From contig JAJXZT010000001.1 of the NCBI GenBank assembly GCA_021779935.1, forward strand, positions 124,001 through 188,000: a stretch of DNA of 64,000 nt. The letters run 5' to 3'. The notes below the pieces were generated by a model. The model was not told the DNA's origin and ran no database searches. It was given only the letters and a program-made list of their open reading frames with translations. The position numbers and the translations under genes were made by a program. Every line of letters starts with the position of its first letter. Position 1 is the first letter of the stretch. Source of the DNA: Acidobacteriota bacterium. Lineage in GTDB: Bacteria > Acidobacteriota > Terriglobia > Terriglobales > Acidobacteriaceae. This document shows positions 51,915 through 61,250 of this stretch, one piece after another.

Positions 51915-52940
51915 GTGGCGAAGATCGCGGTCATCGGCGCTGGAGCATGGGGCACGGCAATTGCCATTGCACTTGGACGCAAGGGCACGCACGATGTGAA
52001 GTTGTGGGCCTTTGAGTCACACGTATGTGAATCGATTCAATTGCGCCGCACAAATGATGTCTTCCTGCCGGGTGCGGAGATTCCTTCCGCGGTAAAGGCG
52101 ACGAATTCCCTTCCCGAGGCACTGGCCGGCGCAGGGGTCGTAGTGAGCGTGATGCCGTCGCACCACGCCCGCAAGCTCTATACGCAGATGAAGCCGCAGC
52201 TCCGCCCGGAGATGCTCTTTGTCTCGGCGACGAAAGGCATCGAAAACGATACCCTGCTCCGCATGAGCGAGGTGATCGGTGAAGTGCTGTCGCATGGAGA
52301 GGGTGGGTTTAACCCGCGCCTTGGGGCGCTGAGCGGCCCTTCGTTCGCGAAAGAAGTCGCCATCGGCGATCCCACGGCGATTACCGTGGCGTCGAGCGAT
52401 CGCGAACTGGCCGAGACGATCCAGACGGAATTCAGCGACCCCATGTTCCGCGTCTATCGTAATGACGACATTGTGGGTGTCGAGTTGGGCGGCTCGCTCA
52501 AGAACATCATCGCCATTGCAGCCGGAGTGGTGGACGGCCTTGGCCTTGGACACAACACGGCGGCTGCGCTCATCACCCGCGGATTGGCGGAAATGACTCG
52601 CCTGGTAACGGCCTGTGGCGGGCGTCCACAGACGATGGCCGGCCTGGCTGGCCTTGGGGACCTGGTGCTCACCTGTACAGGCGGCCTGTCGCGCAATCGT
52701 ACCGTGGGAGTGGAATTGGGAAAGGGCCGCAGGCTCGATGACATCATCGCCGGGATGCATGGCATGGTGGCTGAAGGCGTTCTGACAACCAACGCCGCAG
52801 TCGGTTTGGCGCGCAAGATGGGCGTCGAGATGCCGATCACCGAACAAATGCACGCCATTCTCCACCAGGGAAAATTGCCGAAAGACGCTATCCGTGCGCT
52901 GATGACGCGGCCGATGTCGTCAGAAATTGCCCTCACCTAG
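51915..52940 (+). CDS. gpsA: Glycerol-3-phosphate dehydrogenase [NAD(P)+]
   Basis: 341 residues from a GTG at 51915 with GGAGAG seven bases upstream. The N-terminal nucleotide-binding motif is IGAGAWGTA, followed by FVSATKGIE and GPSFAKE. The catalytic Lys lies in GGSLKNIIAIAAG, and the C-terminal domain has GLGDLVLTCTG. It makes glycerol-3-phosphate from dihydroxyacetone phosphate. It forms an operon with plsY. Confidence 0.96.
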   Translation: MAKIAVIGAGAWGTAIAIALGRKGTHDVKLWAFESHVCESIQLRRTNDVFLPGAEIPSAVKATNSLPEALAGAGVVVSVMPSHHARKLYTQMKPQLRPEMLFVSATKGIENDTLLRMSEVIGEVLSHGEGGFNPRLGALSGPSFAKEVAIGDPTAITVASSDRELAETIQTEFSDPMFRVYRNDDIVGVELGGSLKNIIAIAAGVVDGLGLGHNTAAALITRGLAEMTRLVTACGGRPQTMAGLAGLGDLVLTCTGGLSRNRTVGVELGKGRRLDDIIAGMHGMVAEGVLTTNAAVGLARKMGVEMPITEQMHAILHQGKLPKDAIRALMTRPMSSEIALT

Positions 52941-53147
52941 AAGCCGCAGGAAATCGCCCCTGTAGTTACTGACGTTACGTGCGCGATGGGAGAAGTAGCG
53001 CTAAGCTTCCCTCCACATCGCCCTCCCCTAACTGAGCGGCGACGCCGGTCTTGTCCTTTCGTGCAGATGCCCCTAACCGTCTCGGCACCTTTGAGGCACG
53101 GACCGGCGTTGTTTTGGGCTAGAATATCGGCCAGCAAAACACAAACT

Positions 53148-54950
53148 ATGTCGATCCTCCCATCTCGCGTTCCGATTCTTTACATACTGCTCGGCGTTCT
53201 CCTGCTGGTGAGCGTCGTGCCGATGTATTTCTATTCGGATCGAGTTGTCAGCATCAATCGCGAGCGCCTGAAGGTGAACGAAATGCTCCTTCAGAACACG
53301 GTGACGCGCTCGCTTGCCGACGACCTGGGACAGCGCCAGACAACACTGAGGATGTTGCTGGAAAATATGGCCTCTGCCGTACAGGTCTCGAGCGGCGGAA
53401 ACCTGGCGGGCGCTCATGTCAGCACTCCGGAACTGCGGGCCCTGTTGGAGAAGTTCGTCAGCTCCTATGGCGACCTGGCCTACGCAACCATTCTCAACTC
53501 CGACGCTAAGGGCATCTCCGCCGGAAAAATTCAACCTGATCCGTTTCTGCAACGTGAGCTTGAACGCGGCTTCAATGCCGCACAGGAGGGCCGCGCCTAC
53601 ACCGGCCAGCCGCTTTCCATTGGCAGCGGGAAGAACGCACATACGGTCGTGCTCGTCTGCCAGCCGCTGTCGGCCGGTGGACGTTTCCTGGGAATGATCG
53701 GCGCGGTGCTCGACCTCCAGTTCCTGATCGAGCGGCTTGACCAGGTCAGCAAGGGTGGCCTGAGTATCTACGTGGTGGATCACGAGGGCAGGCTTGTCGC
53801 AGGAACCGTGCCCTCCTATGCCACCGGGCAGGACATGAAGCGTTTCGAGATCGTGCGCAAGTTCGTGGAAGAGAGCGGAAACGCGCCGTTTACCGAAACA
53901 ACCGAATTTACATATGACGATTCACGCGGACAGGTGGGAATGCTGGGGACGTTCAGCCCGGTCCCCCTGTTCGGATGGGCCGTAGTGGCGCAGAAGGACC
54001 AGCGCCAGGCGTATGCCAGCGTCTACGAGATGCAGACGTATTCGCGCGTGCTCGCTCTCCTGACCATTCTGCTGAGCGTGGGATTGAGCGTGCTCGCCGC
54101 CCGGCGCATCACGACTCCGTTGCAGGTGCTCACTGAATCCAGCCGGGCGATTGCACGCGGCGACTTCACGCAGCGCGTCCATCTCAAGTCGCGAACGGAA
54201 ATCGGAGAGCTGGCGACCACGTTTAACCTGATGTCCGAGGACCTGGAACGCTTCGTCGAGGACCTGAAGCGCGCGGCGGAGGAAAATCGCCAGCTGTTCT
54301 TGAACTCGATACAGATGCTGGCCGGCGCAGTCGACGAAAAAGATCCGTATACGCGAGGCCACTCTGACCGCGTCACGCGGTACTCGGTTCTGCTGGCGAC
54401 GGAGATGGGCCTGCCGGAGAGCGATATTGACAAGATCCGTATCGCGGCGCAGTTGCACGACGTTGGCAAGATCGGCATCGAAGACGCCATCCTGAAGAAG
54501 CCGGGGGCGCTCACGCCGGAAGAGTTCGAAATCATGAAGACGCACACCATCAAGGGCGCCAATATCCTGCGTCCGATTGAACAGCTTAAGGACATGCTGC
54601 CGGGGATCGAGTTGCACCACGAGTCTCTCGATGGACGCGGCTACCCCTATGGTTTGAAGGGAGACGGCCTTCCCTTCATGCCGCGGCTGATTGCGGTGGC
54701 CGATACGTTCGATGCCATGACGACGAACCGTCCGTATCAGGCCGCGATGGAAACCGGATACGTCGTCAATATCATCAATTCCATGGCCGGCCGCAAGTTC
54801 GATCCCACGGTGGTTGCAGCCCTTACGTCGGCATTTGAAAAGGGCAAACTCAATATTCGTCGCGCGGCCGTGGTGGAACCCGTGGAAGACGCGCCGATCA
54901 TGGTACCCGCACCCGGCGACGACACGGCAAAACTCACCGAGCGCATGTAA
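53148..54950 (+). CDS. Cache-HAMP-HD-GYP c-di-GMP phosphodiesterase
   Basis: 600 residues from the ATG at 53148; the frame is open further upstream. TM1 (LYILLGVLLLVSVVPMYF), a periplasmic double Cache domain (about 35-285), TM2 (LALLTILLSVGLSVLAA), HAMP (ITTPLQVLTESSRAIARGDFTQRV) and a complete HD-GYP domain: H437-D438 (LHDVGKIG) and G498-Y499-P500 (DGRGYP). All HD-GYP residues needed for c-di-GMP hydrolysis are present. The ligand of the Cache domain is unknown. Confidence 0.93.
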   Translation: MSILPSRVPILYILLGVLLLVSVVPMYFYSDRVVSINRERLKVNEMLLQNTVTRSLADDLGQRQTTLRMLLENMASAVQVSSGGNLAGAHVSTPELRALLEKFVSSYGDLAYATILNSDAKGISAGKIQPDPFLQRELERGFNAAQEGRAYTGQPLSIGSGKNAHTVVLVCQPLSAGGRFLGMIGAVLDLQFLIERLDQVSKGGLSIYVVDHEGRLVAGTVPSYATGQDMKRFEIVRKFVEESGNAPFTETTEFTYDDSRGQVGMLGTFSPVPLFGWAVVAQKDQRQAYASVYEMQTYSRVLALLTILLSVGLSVLAARRITTPLQVLTESSRAIARGDFTQRVHLKSRTEIGELATTFNLMSEDLERFVEDLKRAAEENRQLFLNSIQMLAGAVDEKDPYTRGHSDRVTRYSVLLATEMGLPESDIDKIRIAAQLHDVGKIGIEDAILKKPGALTPEEFEIMKTHTIKGANILRPIEQLKDMLPGIELHHESLDGRGYPYGLKGDGLPFMPRLIAVADTFDAMTTNRPYQAAMETGYVVNIINSMAGRKFDPTVVAALTSAFEKGKLNIRRAAVVEPVEDAPIMVPAPGDDTAKLTERM

Positions 54951-54988
54951 GCCACCCTTCCCGCCATCACCGATATAATTGACATGCA

Positions 54989-55954
54989 ATGATTCAGACC
55001 CTGTTCGGAAGCTCTGACGAGAAACCGGAGAAGGAAAAACGATCCTTCTTTGACCGGATGAAGCAGGCCGTCACGCGCACGCGCGAGAACCTGGCCGAGC
55101 GCATCGACGAAGTTGTCAGTTTTCACAAGGAAATTGACCGGGACACCCTGGACGACCTGGAGGCGACACTGATCGCCGCCGACCTCGGCACCACGACCAC
55201 CCGCGAAGTGCTGCAAAAGATGCGCGAGAAGGTGGACCGGAAACAGATTGGCGACGTCGGCGAATTAAAGCGCGTCCTCAAGGATGAACTGCTCGCGATT
55301 CTTACCACGGCGGCGGAAAAGCCCGTAAAGAGCGTGGACGGCGAGCCGGAAGTGATCCTCGTGGTGGGCGTCAACGGCACGGGAAAAACCACGACCATCG
55401 GCAAGCTGGCGAACCACTTCCGCGCTCAGGGAAAAACGGTTCTCTTGGCGGCGGCTGATACGTTCCGCGCGGCGGCCATTGAGCAACTGGAAATTTGGGG
55501 AAGCCGGACCGGCACGGAGGTCATCAAGACAAAGGCAGGTGGCGATCCCTCGGCGGTACTCTTCGATGCCTTGCAAGCCGCGAAGGCGCGCAAGATGGAC
55601 TACGTGATCGTCGACACCGCCGGGCGTCTGCACAACAAGGCGAACCTGATGGCCGAGCTGGAAAAGATGTATCGCACCGCCCAGCGCATCATTCCGGGGG
55701 CTCCGCACGAAACGCTGCTGGTGATGGACGCGACGACGGGACAGAATGGATTGCAGCAGGCGCGTGTCTTTACCGAGGCCGCCGGGGTCACGGGCATCGT
55801 ACTGACGAAACTCGATGGCACGGCAAAGGGCGGCGTGGTGGTCGCAATCTCGCGCGAGCTCGGGCTGCCTGTCCGCTTTGTGGGAGTCGGCGAAAAACAG
55901 GGCGACCTGTTGCCGTTCAACCCCAATGATTTCGTGGAATCGCTGTTCGCGTGA
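54989..55954 (+). CDS. ftsY: Signal recognition particle receptor
   Basis: 321 residues. The N domain is helical and short-acidic; the G domain has [14 protein letters not shown] (G1), [12 protein letters not shown] (G2), [13 protein letters not shown] (G3) and [10 protein letters not shown] (G4). The N-terminal A region is only about 20 residues, shorter than in E. coli. It docks Ffh with SRP RNA at the membrane; the RNA gene is at 38927-39037. The next ORF starts eight bases later. Confidence 0.97.
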   Translation: MIQTLFGSSDEKPEKEKRSFFDRMKQAVTRTRENLAERIDEVVSFHKEIDRDTLDDLEATLIAADLGTTTTREVLQKMREKVDRKQIGDVGELKRVLKDELLAILTTAAEKPVKSVDGEPEVILVVGVNGTGKTTTIGKLANHFRAQGKTVLLAAADTFRAAAIEQLEIWGSRTGTEVIKTKAGGDPSAVLFDALQAAKARKMDYVIVDTAGRLHNKANLMAELEKMYRTAQRIIPGAPHETLLVMDATTGQNGLQQARVFTEAAGVTGIVLTKLDGTAKGGVVVAISRELGLPVRFVGVGEKQGDLLPFNPNDFVESLFA

Positions 55955-55962
55955 GGTGACAA

Positions 55963-56145
55963 ATGTTGATCAAGCTCGGCGCATTGATGGTGGTTTTTAT
56001 CGCGCTATGGATTGCGGCGCGACTGATGAGGCGTGACCGGGCCGTTCCACCTCCGGCGGAAGAATTGCTCGTAGGCGTTCGAAACAAGCGTCCTCCAACA
56101 GCTGGCTCGGGAGCCGTGGCACTGAAGGAACCGGAAGACAATTAA
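55963..56145 (+). CDS. Small single-span membrane protein, 60 aa
   Basis: One transmembrane helix (LGALMVVFIALWIAARLM) and a Pro/Glu-rich tail. It has a GAGGTGAC ribosome site and fits exactly between ftsY and ribD, two bases before the latter, so it is likely to be translated. No recognised family. Confidence 0.6.
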   Translation: MLIKLGALMVVFIALWIAARLMRRDRAVPPPAEELLVGVRNKRPPTAGSGAVALKEPEDN

Positions 56146-56147
56146 CG

Positions 56148-57356
56148 ATGGCTAAAACCGCCGACGAACTTTTTCTCGCACAAGCACTCGAACTGGCGCG
56201 CCAGGGCATTGGGCTCGCATCGCCCAACCCGTGCGTCGGAGCGGTGATTGTCGATGAACGCGGGAGGATCGTGGGACGCGGCTTCCACACCTATGCGGGC
56301 GTCAAGCACGCAGAGGTGCTGGCGCTGGAAGAGGCGGGAGAGAAGGCGCGTGGGAACACTCTCTATCTGAACCTGGAGCCCTGTTCGCACACCGGACGCA
56401 CGGGCCCCTGCGCCGACGCCATCGTAGCTGCCGGAATTGGCCGCGTGGTTTGCAGCATGGCCGACCCGAATCCGATGGTGGCTGGCAAAGGCTTCGAGAA
56501 GCTTCGCGCCGCCGGAATCGAAGTCGAGGTTGGATTGCTGGAGGACGAAGCCCGCAAGCTCAACGAATCGTTTGCACGGTTCATTCGCACACGGCTGCCG
56601 CTGGTCACGCTGAAGTCGGCCATGACGCTGGATGGAAAGATTGCGCAAGCATCGGGGGTTTCGCGCAATCCTACAGCGCTCGGCTCTGCGCAGGCATCCA
56701 CCAACTACATTACCGGCGAGGCATCGCTGAAAAAAGTTCACGAGATGCGTCACGCCTCCGATGCAATTCTTGCCGGCGTCGGAACCGTGATTGCCGACGA
56801 CCCGCTGCTCACGGACCGTTCGGGGCTTCCGCGGCGAAGGCCCCTGGTGCGCGTCATTCTCGATTCGCGTCTGCGCATCCCGCTGGAGTCGCGCGTGGTT
56901 CGCAGCGCCCAGGACGACGTGCTGGTGCTCTGCTCATTTGCCGAGGAACACAAGCTCCGGGAGCTGGAGCAGCGCGGCATCCGCGTGGAACACGTGCCGC
57001 TGACGGGATTGCCCCACGAGTTTTCCGCGCCCGCAGGTCACGATGGACGCCCGGACCTGCGCAGCGTCTTTGACCTTCTCGGCAACCTCGACATCACAAG
57101 CGTGCTGGTGGAGGGCGGTGCGATGGTCAACTCGGCTTGCCTGGCGGCCGGAGTCGTCGACAAGATTTTCCTCTTCTTCGCGCCAAAGATTTTTGGCGGC
57201 GAAACCGCCGTGCCCTGGCTCTCCAGCGGACGGAGCATGAGCGAGACGCTTTCCGTCAAGAAGCTTGCAATCCATCGCTACGGCGATGACTTTGCCGTTG
57301 AGGGCTACCTGCGCGATCCCTATGGCGATCCGCTGCAGATCGTCAGCAGTAATTAG
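56148..57356 (+). CDS. ribD: Bifunctional riboflavin deaminase/reductase
   Basis: 402 residues. The deaminase domain has the zinc motifs HAEVLAL and EPCSHTGRTGPC. The reductase domain has TLKSAMTLDGKIA, GVGTVIADDPLLT, a second VEGGAMVNSA and FFAPKIFGG near the C-terminus. It carries out two successive steps of riboflavin synthesis. ribE is 148 bases downstream. No FMN riboswitch is visible. Confidence 0.96.
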   Translation: MAKTADELFLAQALELARQGIGLASPNPCVGAVIVDERGRIVGRGFHTYAGVKHAEVLALEEAGEKARGNTLYLNLEPCSHTGRTGPCADAIVAAGIGRVVCSMADPNPMVAGKGFEKLRAAGIEVEVGLLEDEARKLNESFARFIRTRLPLVTLKSAMTLDGKIAQASGVSRNPTALGSAQASTNYITGEASLKKVHEMRHASDAILAGVGTVIADDPLLTDRSGLPRRRPLVRVILDSRLRIPLESRVVRSAQDDVLVLCSFAEEHKLRELEQRGIRVEHVPLTGLPHEFSAPAGHDGRPDLRSVFDLLGNLDITSVLVEGGAMVNSACLAAGVVDKIFLFFAPKIFGGETAVPWLSSGRSMSETLSVKKLAIHRYGDDFAVEGYLRDPYGDPLQIVSSN

Positions 57357-57503
57357 CGTGTCCGCCCCCTCGCGCCACTGTGCCGGACATCACTGTCCGC
57401 GCTTCCGCTCAGGGTATGATGGAGAGGAAAGCGGGCTGCTCCGCGCCCTCCACGTGGCGCCGATCCTTTCATTCGCAGCCTGCGCCTGTTACGGAGCTAT
57501 TAC

Positions 57504-58151
57504 ATGTTTACTGGAATTGTTGAAGAAGTGGGCCGCATCGCCCGGATTGAGCAGAAGGGCGAAAACCGGCGAATTGTGATTGAGGCCCGCAACACGCCCG
57601 CACAGTTGAAGACCGGCGATAGCTGCGCGGTCAGCGGCGTCTGCCTGACGGCGCTCGACATCAAGCCGAATTCGTTCTGCGCCGACCTTGCGCCTGAAAC
57701 CTGGGTGCGCACTTCCCTTTCGCGCATCACGGAAGGCGCGCTGGTAAACCTGGAACTCCCTATGAAGGCCGACGGACGCTTCGGCGGGCACATCGTGCAG
57801 GGACACGTCGATGGCGTTGGCAAACTGATGGAGTTCGAACACATCCCCAACTCGGACGATTACTGGCTTCACATCGAACTGCCCGTCGAACTGGAAAAGT
57901 ATCTCGTCTACAAAGGCTCCATCACCATCGAAGGCATCAGCCTTACGGTTGCCAAGCTCGATGGCCTGAAGTGCTCGGTCGCAATCATCCCGCATACGGT
58001 GGAGATGACAAACCTGAAGACGCTGAAGCCGGGTGACCCGGTGAACCTCGAAGCCGACATCGTCGCAAAGTACCTGGAAAAGTGGTTCCACCGTGGCGAA
58101 GAAAAGTCCGGCGGACTGACCGTGGAGACGCTGGTGGCGAAGGGCTTCTAA
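57504..58151 (+). CDS. ribE: Riboflavin synthase alpha subunit
   Basis: 215 residues with two similar lumazine-binding halves. The first starts MFTGIVEEVGRI and has SGVCLTA and GGHIVQGHVDGVG. The second has YKGSITIEGISLTV and the HTVEMTNLK block. It dismutates two lumazine molecules to riboflavin. It lies downstream of ribD and is closed by a terminator; ribB/A and ribH are not in the window. Confidence 0.96.
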   Translation: MFTGIVEEVGRIARIEQKGENRRIVIEARNTPAQLKTGDSCAVSGVCLTALDIKPNSFCADLAPETWVRTSLSRITEGALVNLELPMKADGRFGGHIVQGHVDGVGKLMEFEHIPNSDDYWLHIELPVELEKYLVYKGSITIEGISLTVAKLDGLKCSVAIIPHTVEMTNLKTLKPGDPVNLEADIVAKYLEKWFHRGEEKSGGLTVETLVAKGF

Positions 58152-58171
58152 ACGGTTTCTCGAAGAACCAG

Positions 58172-58197
58172 AAAGGCACGGCTCGCACCGTGCCTTT
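58172..58197 (+). terminator. Terminator of the rib genes
   Basis: AAAGGCACGG / CCGTGCCTTT arms with a six-base loop, A-rich before and TTT after, lying 20 bases beyond ribE. The symmetry allows action on mlaF-side transcripts too. Confidence 0.85.
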
Positions 58198-58215
58198 TGC
58201 ATTGTCCTCGGGCGT

Positions 58216-59031
58216 CTAAACGGAAAGGCCCGCCTGCCCAGCGCCCGTCCGCCATGTGTCCAGCCGAAGTTCGTCGAGGTCCAGAAATTGCCGGACGATT
58301 GGCTCCTCGGACTTCTCCATCTCGGCGGGAGTCCCGTAGAAGGCGACACGGCCTTCGTGGAGGAAGACGACACGGTCGGCAACCTTCTTGGCCAGCCGCA
58401 TATCGTGCGTCACCACGATGCTCGTCAGCTTCAACTGATACTTTAGCTTTTTGATCAAATCGCCTAAAAGTTGGGCCATTAGAGGATCGACCATGGTGGT
58501 CGGTTCGTCGTACATAACGGCCTCTGGCTGGGCTGCCAGGGCGCGGGCAATGGCCACCGAGCGCTTCATTCCTGTAGAAAGATCGGACGGAAGCTGGTCC
58601 CTGTATTGCCCCACGCCGACCATCTCCAGCAGGCCGTCTACGATCTGGTAGATCTGCTCCTCCGTGAGGTCGCCGCGCTCGCGAAGTGGAAATGCCACGT
58701 TTTCTCCGACGGAAAGCGAGTCGAACAGCGCGCCGTTCTGGAAGACCATGGTGACTTTTTTCCGTATGCGCTCCAGGTCGCGTTCGCCGTAGTCGGTGAT
58801 GTCTTCGAAGGCGACCCAGATGCGGCCAGAATCCGGCTTGAGAAATCCCATGATGTGATGCAAGGCCACGGACTTCCCCACGCCGCTGCGACCGAGAATG
58901 CAGACGGTTTCGCCCGGCATCACGGCGAAGCTGACGTCCTCGAGCACGACGTTGTCTCCGAACGCCTTGCAGACCTTTTGGAACTCGATGTAAGGCTTGT
59001 GCTCTTCGCTTATCTCGCCGTGGTTTGCCAT
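58216..59031 (-). CDS. MlaF-like ABC transporter ATPase
   Basis: 271 residues. Walker A GRSGVGKS, Q-loop VFQNGALFDSL, signature LSTGM (usually LSGGM), Walker B VMYDEPT and a switch His in THDM. The block NGALFDSLSVGENVAFPLRE is diagnostic of the MlaF/Ttg2A retrograde lipid system. The permease MlaE and MlaD are not adjacent, though the gene may still belong to that system. It begins inside the end of mobA (22-base overlap), an odd pairing. Confidence 0.88.
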   Translation of the reverse strand: MANHGEISEEHKPYIEFQKVCKAFGDNVVLEDVSFAVMPGETVCILGRSGVGKSVALHHIMGFLKPDSGRIWVAFEDITDYGERDLERIRKKVTMVFQNGALFDSLSVGENVAFPLRERGDLTEEQIYQIVDGLLEMVGVGQYRDQLPSDLSTGMKRSVAIARALAAQPEAVMYDEPTTMVDPLMAQLLGDLIKKLKYQLKLTSIVVTHDMRLAKKVADRVVFLHEGRVAFYGTPAEMEKSEEPIVRQFLDLDELRLDTWRTGAGQAGLSV

Positions 59032-59639
59032 GGTCTTAGTTTTTCAAACTCCTCGGGAGTATTCACGTTTGCAAATAGTTCGCCGCCAAACCCGGCCGCG
59101 TGCAATTCTTCATCCGTCAGCATCCGCAAACTCGCGCGTTCTATCGCCCGGTGGACGGCATTCTCGCCGCTTGCCAGCACTTCCCCGGCAACGGCCGCGA
59201 ACTCCCGCCGATAGACCGCGCACAAGGGTTGCAGTTTGCCGTCGATCCTCGCCACCATAACCAGCGCATTGGACGCCCTTGCCTGGTCAACAAGATACTC
59301 GATCAGCGCCCGCGTCACATGCGGCAAATCGACGGCTAGCACAAAATTCAGCTCGCTCGTGCTATGGCGCAACGCCGCGTGAATCCCGCCCAGCGGTCCG
59401 CGTTCGGCGTAAACATCTTCGACAATTTCTCCACGCCACAGCCCGGAATACTCCTTCGCGGGTCCAACCAGCAGGACGCTATCGGCCACCGCTCGCAAGG
59501 TGGCCACGGCGCGGTCGAGCAATGTTTCGCCGGTTGCCAGTCGCAACAGGGCCTTGTCGCTCCCCATGCGCAGGCTTTTTCCGCCCATCAGCACGAATCC
59601 CGTCACCTGCCGCCCTGTGCGCTCCTGCATCGGCCCCAT
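59010..59639 (-). CDS. mobA: Molybdenum cofactor guanylyltransferase
   Basis: 209 residues from the ATG at 59639, with GGGGTG five bases upstream; in-frame starts further up to 59672 are less likely. The nucleotidyltransferase motif GGKSLRMGSDKA is present with G-P-L-G-G-I-H, and the metal-binding D of AVDLPHV. The C-terminal block is NVNTPEEF. It attaches GMP to molybdopterin. No other Mo genes are near; it ends within the start of the MlaF-like gene. Confidence 0.93.
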   Translation of the reverse strand: MGPMQERTGRQVTGFVLMGGKSLRMGSDKALLRLATGETLLDRAVATLRAVADSVLLVGPAKEYSGLWRGEIVEDVYAERGPLGGIHAALRHSTSELNFVLAVDLPHVTRALIEYLVDQARASNALVMVARIDGKLQPLCAVYRREFAAVAGEVLASGENAVHRAIERASLRMLTDEELHAAGFGGELFANVNTPEEFEKLRPWQTTAR

Positions 59640-59692
59640 GTTACACCCCATCGGCATGCTACAATCCGCCAACTCACTACTCCGGCAATGCT

Positions 59693-60745
59693 ATGAATCT
59701 ACGACGCAGGCTCCTGACGGCTGTCGCGCTCTTTGTAGTGGTAGCGGCCTTTGCGGTGGCAGGATACAGGCTGCTTGGCGGTTCTGGAGTCACCCTTCTA
59801 CAGGCCGTCTACATGGCGGTCATTACCCTCTGCGGTGTCGGCTACGAAGAAGTCGTCAACACCAGTCATCATCCCGCCCTGCGTCTTTTCAACATGTTTG
59901 TCGTACTTATCGGGGTGGCCATCACCGTCTATGTTTTTTCGGCCGTCACGGCATTCCTGGTCGACGGCGAAATCCGGCACTTGTTCTGGAGACGGAAAAT
60001 GCAGAAAAGAATCGGAATGCTCAGCAATCATTACGTCGTCTGCGGACTGGGCGATACGGGCCGCTACGCCATCGAGGAGTTGCACAAGACTGGCACTCCC
60101 TACGTCGTCATAGAGTCCAGCGAGGAAAACCTGCGGCGGTCCCAGGAGCATGAGGGCGGATTGCTCGCCAATCTGCCGTACGTGATCGGTGACGCCACCG
60201 AGGACGACATCCTCGCCCAGGCTGGAATCGACCGTGCCGCCGGATTGATAGCCGCCGTCCCCACCGACAAGGACAATCTCGTCATTACGTTTATGGCCCG
60301 GCAAAGGAACCCGAACCTGCGCATTGTGGCCCGCTGCAACGATTTAAAGTTCACCGAGCGCATGATGCGCGCCGGCGCCAACTCCACGGTTTCGCCCGAT
60401 CACATTGGCGGACTGCGCATGGCCAGCGAAGTGCTCCGTCCCCACGTCACCAGTTTTCTGGACATGATGCTGAAGGAACAGACGAAAACGATCCGGGTGG
60501 ACGAGATCGTGATCCAGGAGGGGTCGCCGTGGATTGGCCGCTCGCTGGAGTCGCTGGATCTGCGCGGGCGCTATAACATCCTGCCGCTGGCGGTGAAGAA
60601 TACGGATGTGCCCAGCGCGCAGAGCTACTGGGTCAATCCGCCAGACACGCTGACCATTTCAGCCAATGCAGTCGTCATCGTCGTTGGAGATGTAGTCGAA
60701 GTTCGCCGCGCTCGCACGGATGCCGGAAGCAAGAAAGGCGTATAG
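59693..60745 (+). CDS. 2TM potassium channel with RCK (TrkA-N/TrkA-C) domain
   Basis: 350 residues from the ATG at 59693. It has two helices around a pore loop, then an RCK domain with GLGDTGRYAIEEL (118-130), an acidic turn (VIES) and the TrkA-C domain (VDEIVIQEGSPWIGRSLESLDL). The filter region reads T45-L-C-G-V-G-Y-E52, so the central VGY is kept but the flanking Thr and second Gly are not. K+ selectivity may be altered. It sits divergently from mobA. Confidence 0.88.
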   Translation: MNLRRRLLTAVALFVVVAAFAVAGYRLLGGSGVTLLQAVYMAVITLCGVGYEEVVNTSHHPALRLFNMFVVLIGVAITVYVFSAVTAFLVDGEIRHLFWRRKMQKRIGMLSNHYVVCGLGDTGRYAIEELHKTGTPYVVIESSEENLRRSQEHEGGLLANLPYVIGDATEDDILAQAGIDRAAGLIAAVPTDKDNLVITFMARQRNPNLRIVARCNDLKFTERMMRAGANSTVSPDHIGGLRMASEVLRPHVTSFLDMMLKEQTKTIRVDEIVIQEGSPWIGRSLESLDLRGRYNILPLAVKNTDVPSAQSYWVNPPDTLTISANAVVIVVGDVVEVRRARTDAGSKKGV

Positions 60746-60754
60746 GCCGCAGCG

Positions 60755-61138
60755 TCACGCTGAACCCATGACATCTCCGGGGCGCCATTGTATTTCCATC
60801 CCGACGATGCGACCGGCAAGATCGACGTCGAGTTTTGCGGGAGCGTTGATTACGGCGTCGCCGTTAGATCCAGGAATGGCGATGAATACGCGCGGCTCGA
60901 TGTAGTCGGCCACCGGCTCCTTCCTAATGAACGTGAGCGCCTGGTCGTTGCGGCACTGCTTGGGCAATACAAAGCTGAGATCCGCGAGCTCGCCCGTTTC
61001 GGAGACCGACACCGCCGCCTCGATTGGCATGCGCGCCTGTATCTCTTCCTTGCCAACTTCCAGGTTTGGCTTGAAACACACGTAGTAGAGGAACCCGTCT
61101 TCGGGATCATAATCCGAGCGTTCCACCCGCATTGACAT
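60755..61138 (-). CDS. Hypothetical protein, 127 aa, DUF2283-like end
   Basis: The most probable start is the ATG at 61138 (MSMRVERSDYDPEDGFLYYVCF). Sequence ends include YDPEDGFLYY and DLAGRIVGMEIQWRPG, reminiscent of the DUF2283 pattern YDpeaDxLYI...DxxGrIvGiEi but with a longer middle. No membrane span. Convergent to the channel gene by nine bases. Function unknown. Confidence 0.6.
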   Translation of the reverse strand: MSMRVERSDYDPEDGFLYYVCFKPNLEVGKEEIQARMPIEAAVSVSETGELADLSFVLPKQCRNDQALTFIRKEPVADYIEPRVFIAIPGSNGDAVINAPAKLDVDLAGRIVGMEIQWRPGDVMGSA

Positions 61139-61250
61139 GTCCACGGCAGCTCCCAAGGCGTGCGGCGACTTTGTATCACATCGACGGCCGGTTCTCAATA
61201 ATAGTTGTTGCGAATCCTGCCCACTTTCCCCGGCGTCTAATCATTTAACA

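Noticed and set aside
56100-57510. FMN riboswitch ahead of ribD or ribE
   Set aside because: I found no conserved RFN element blocks in either gap.
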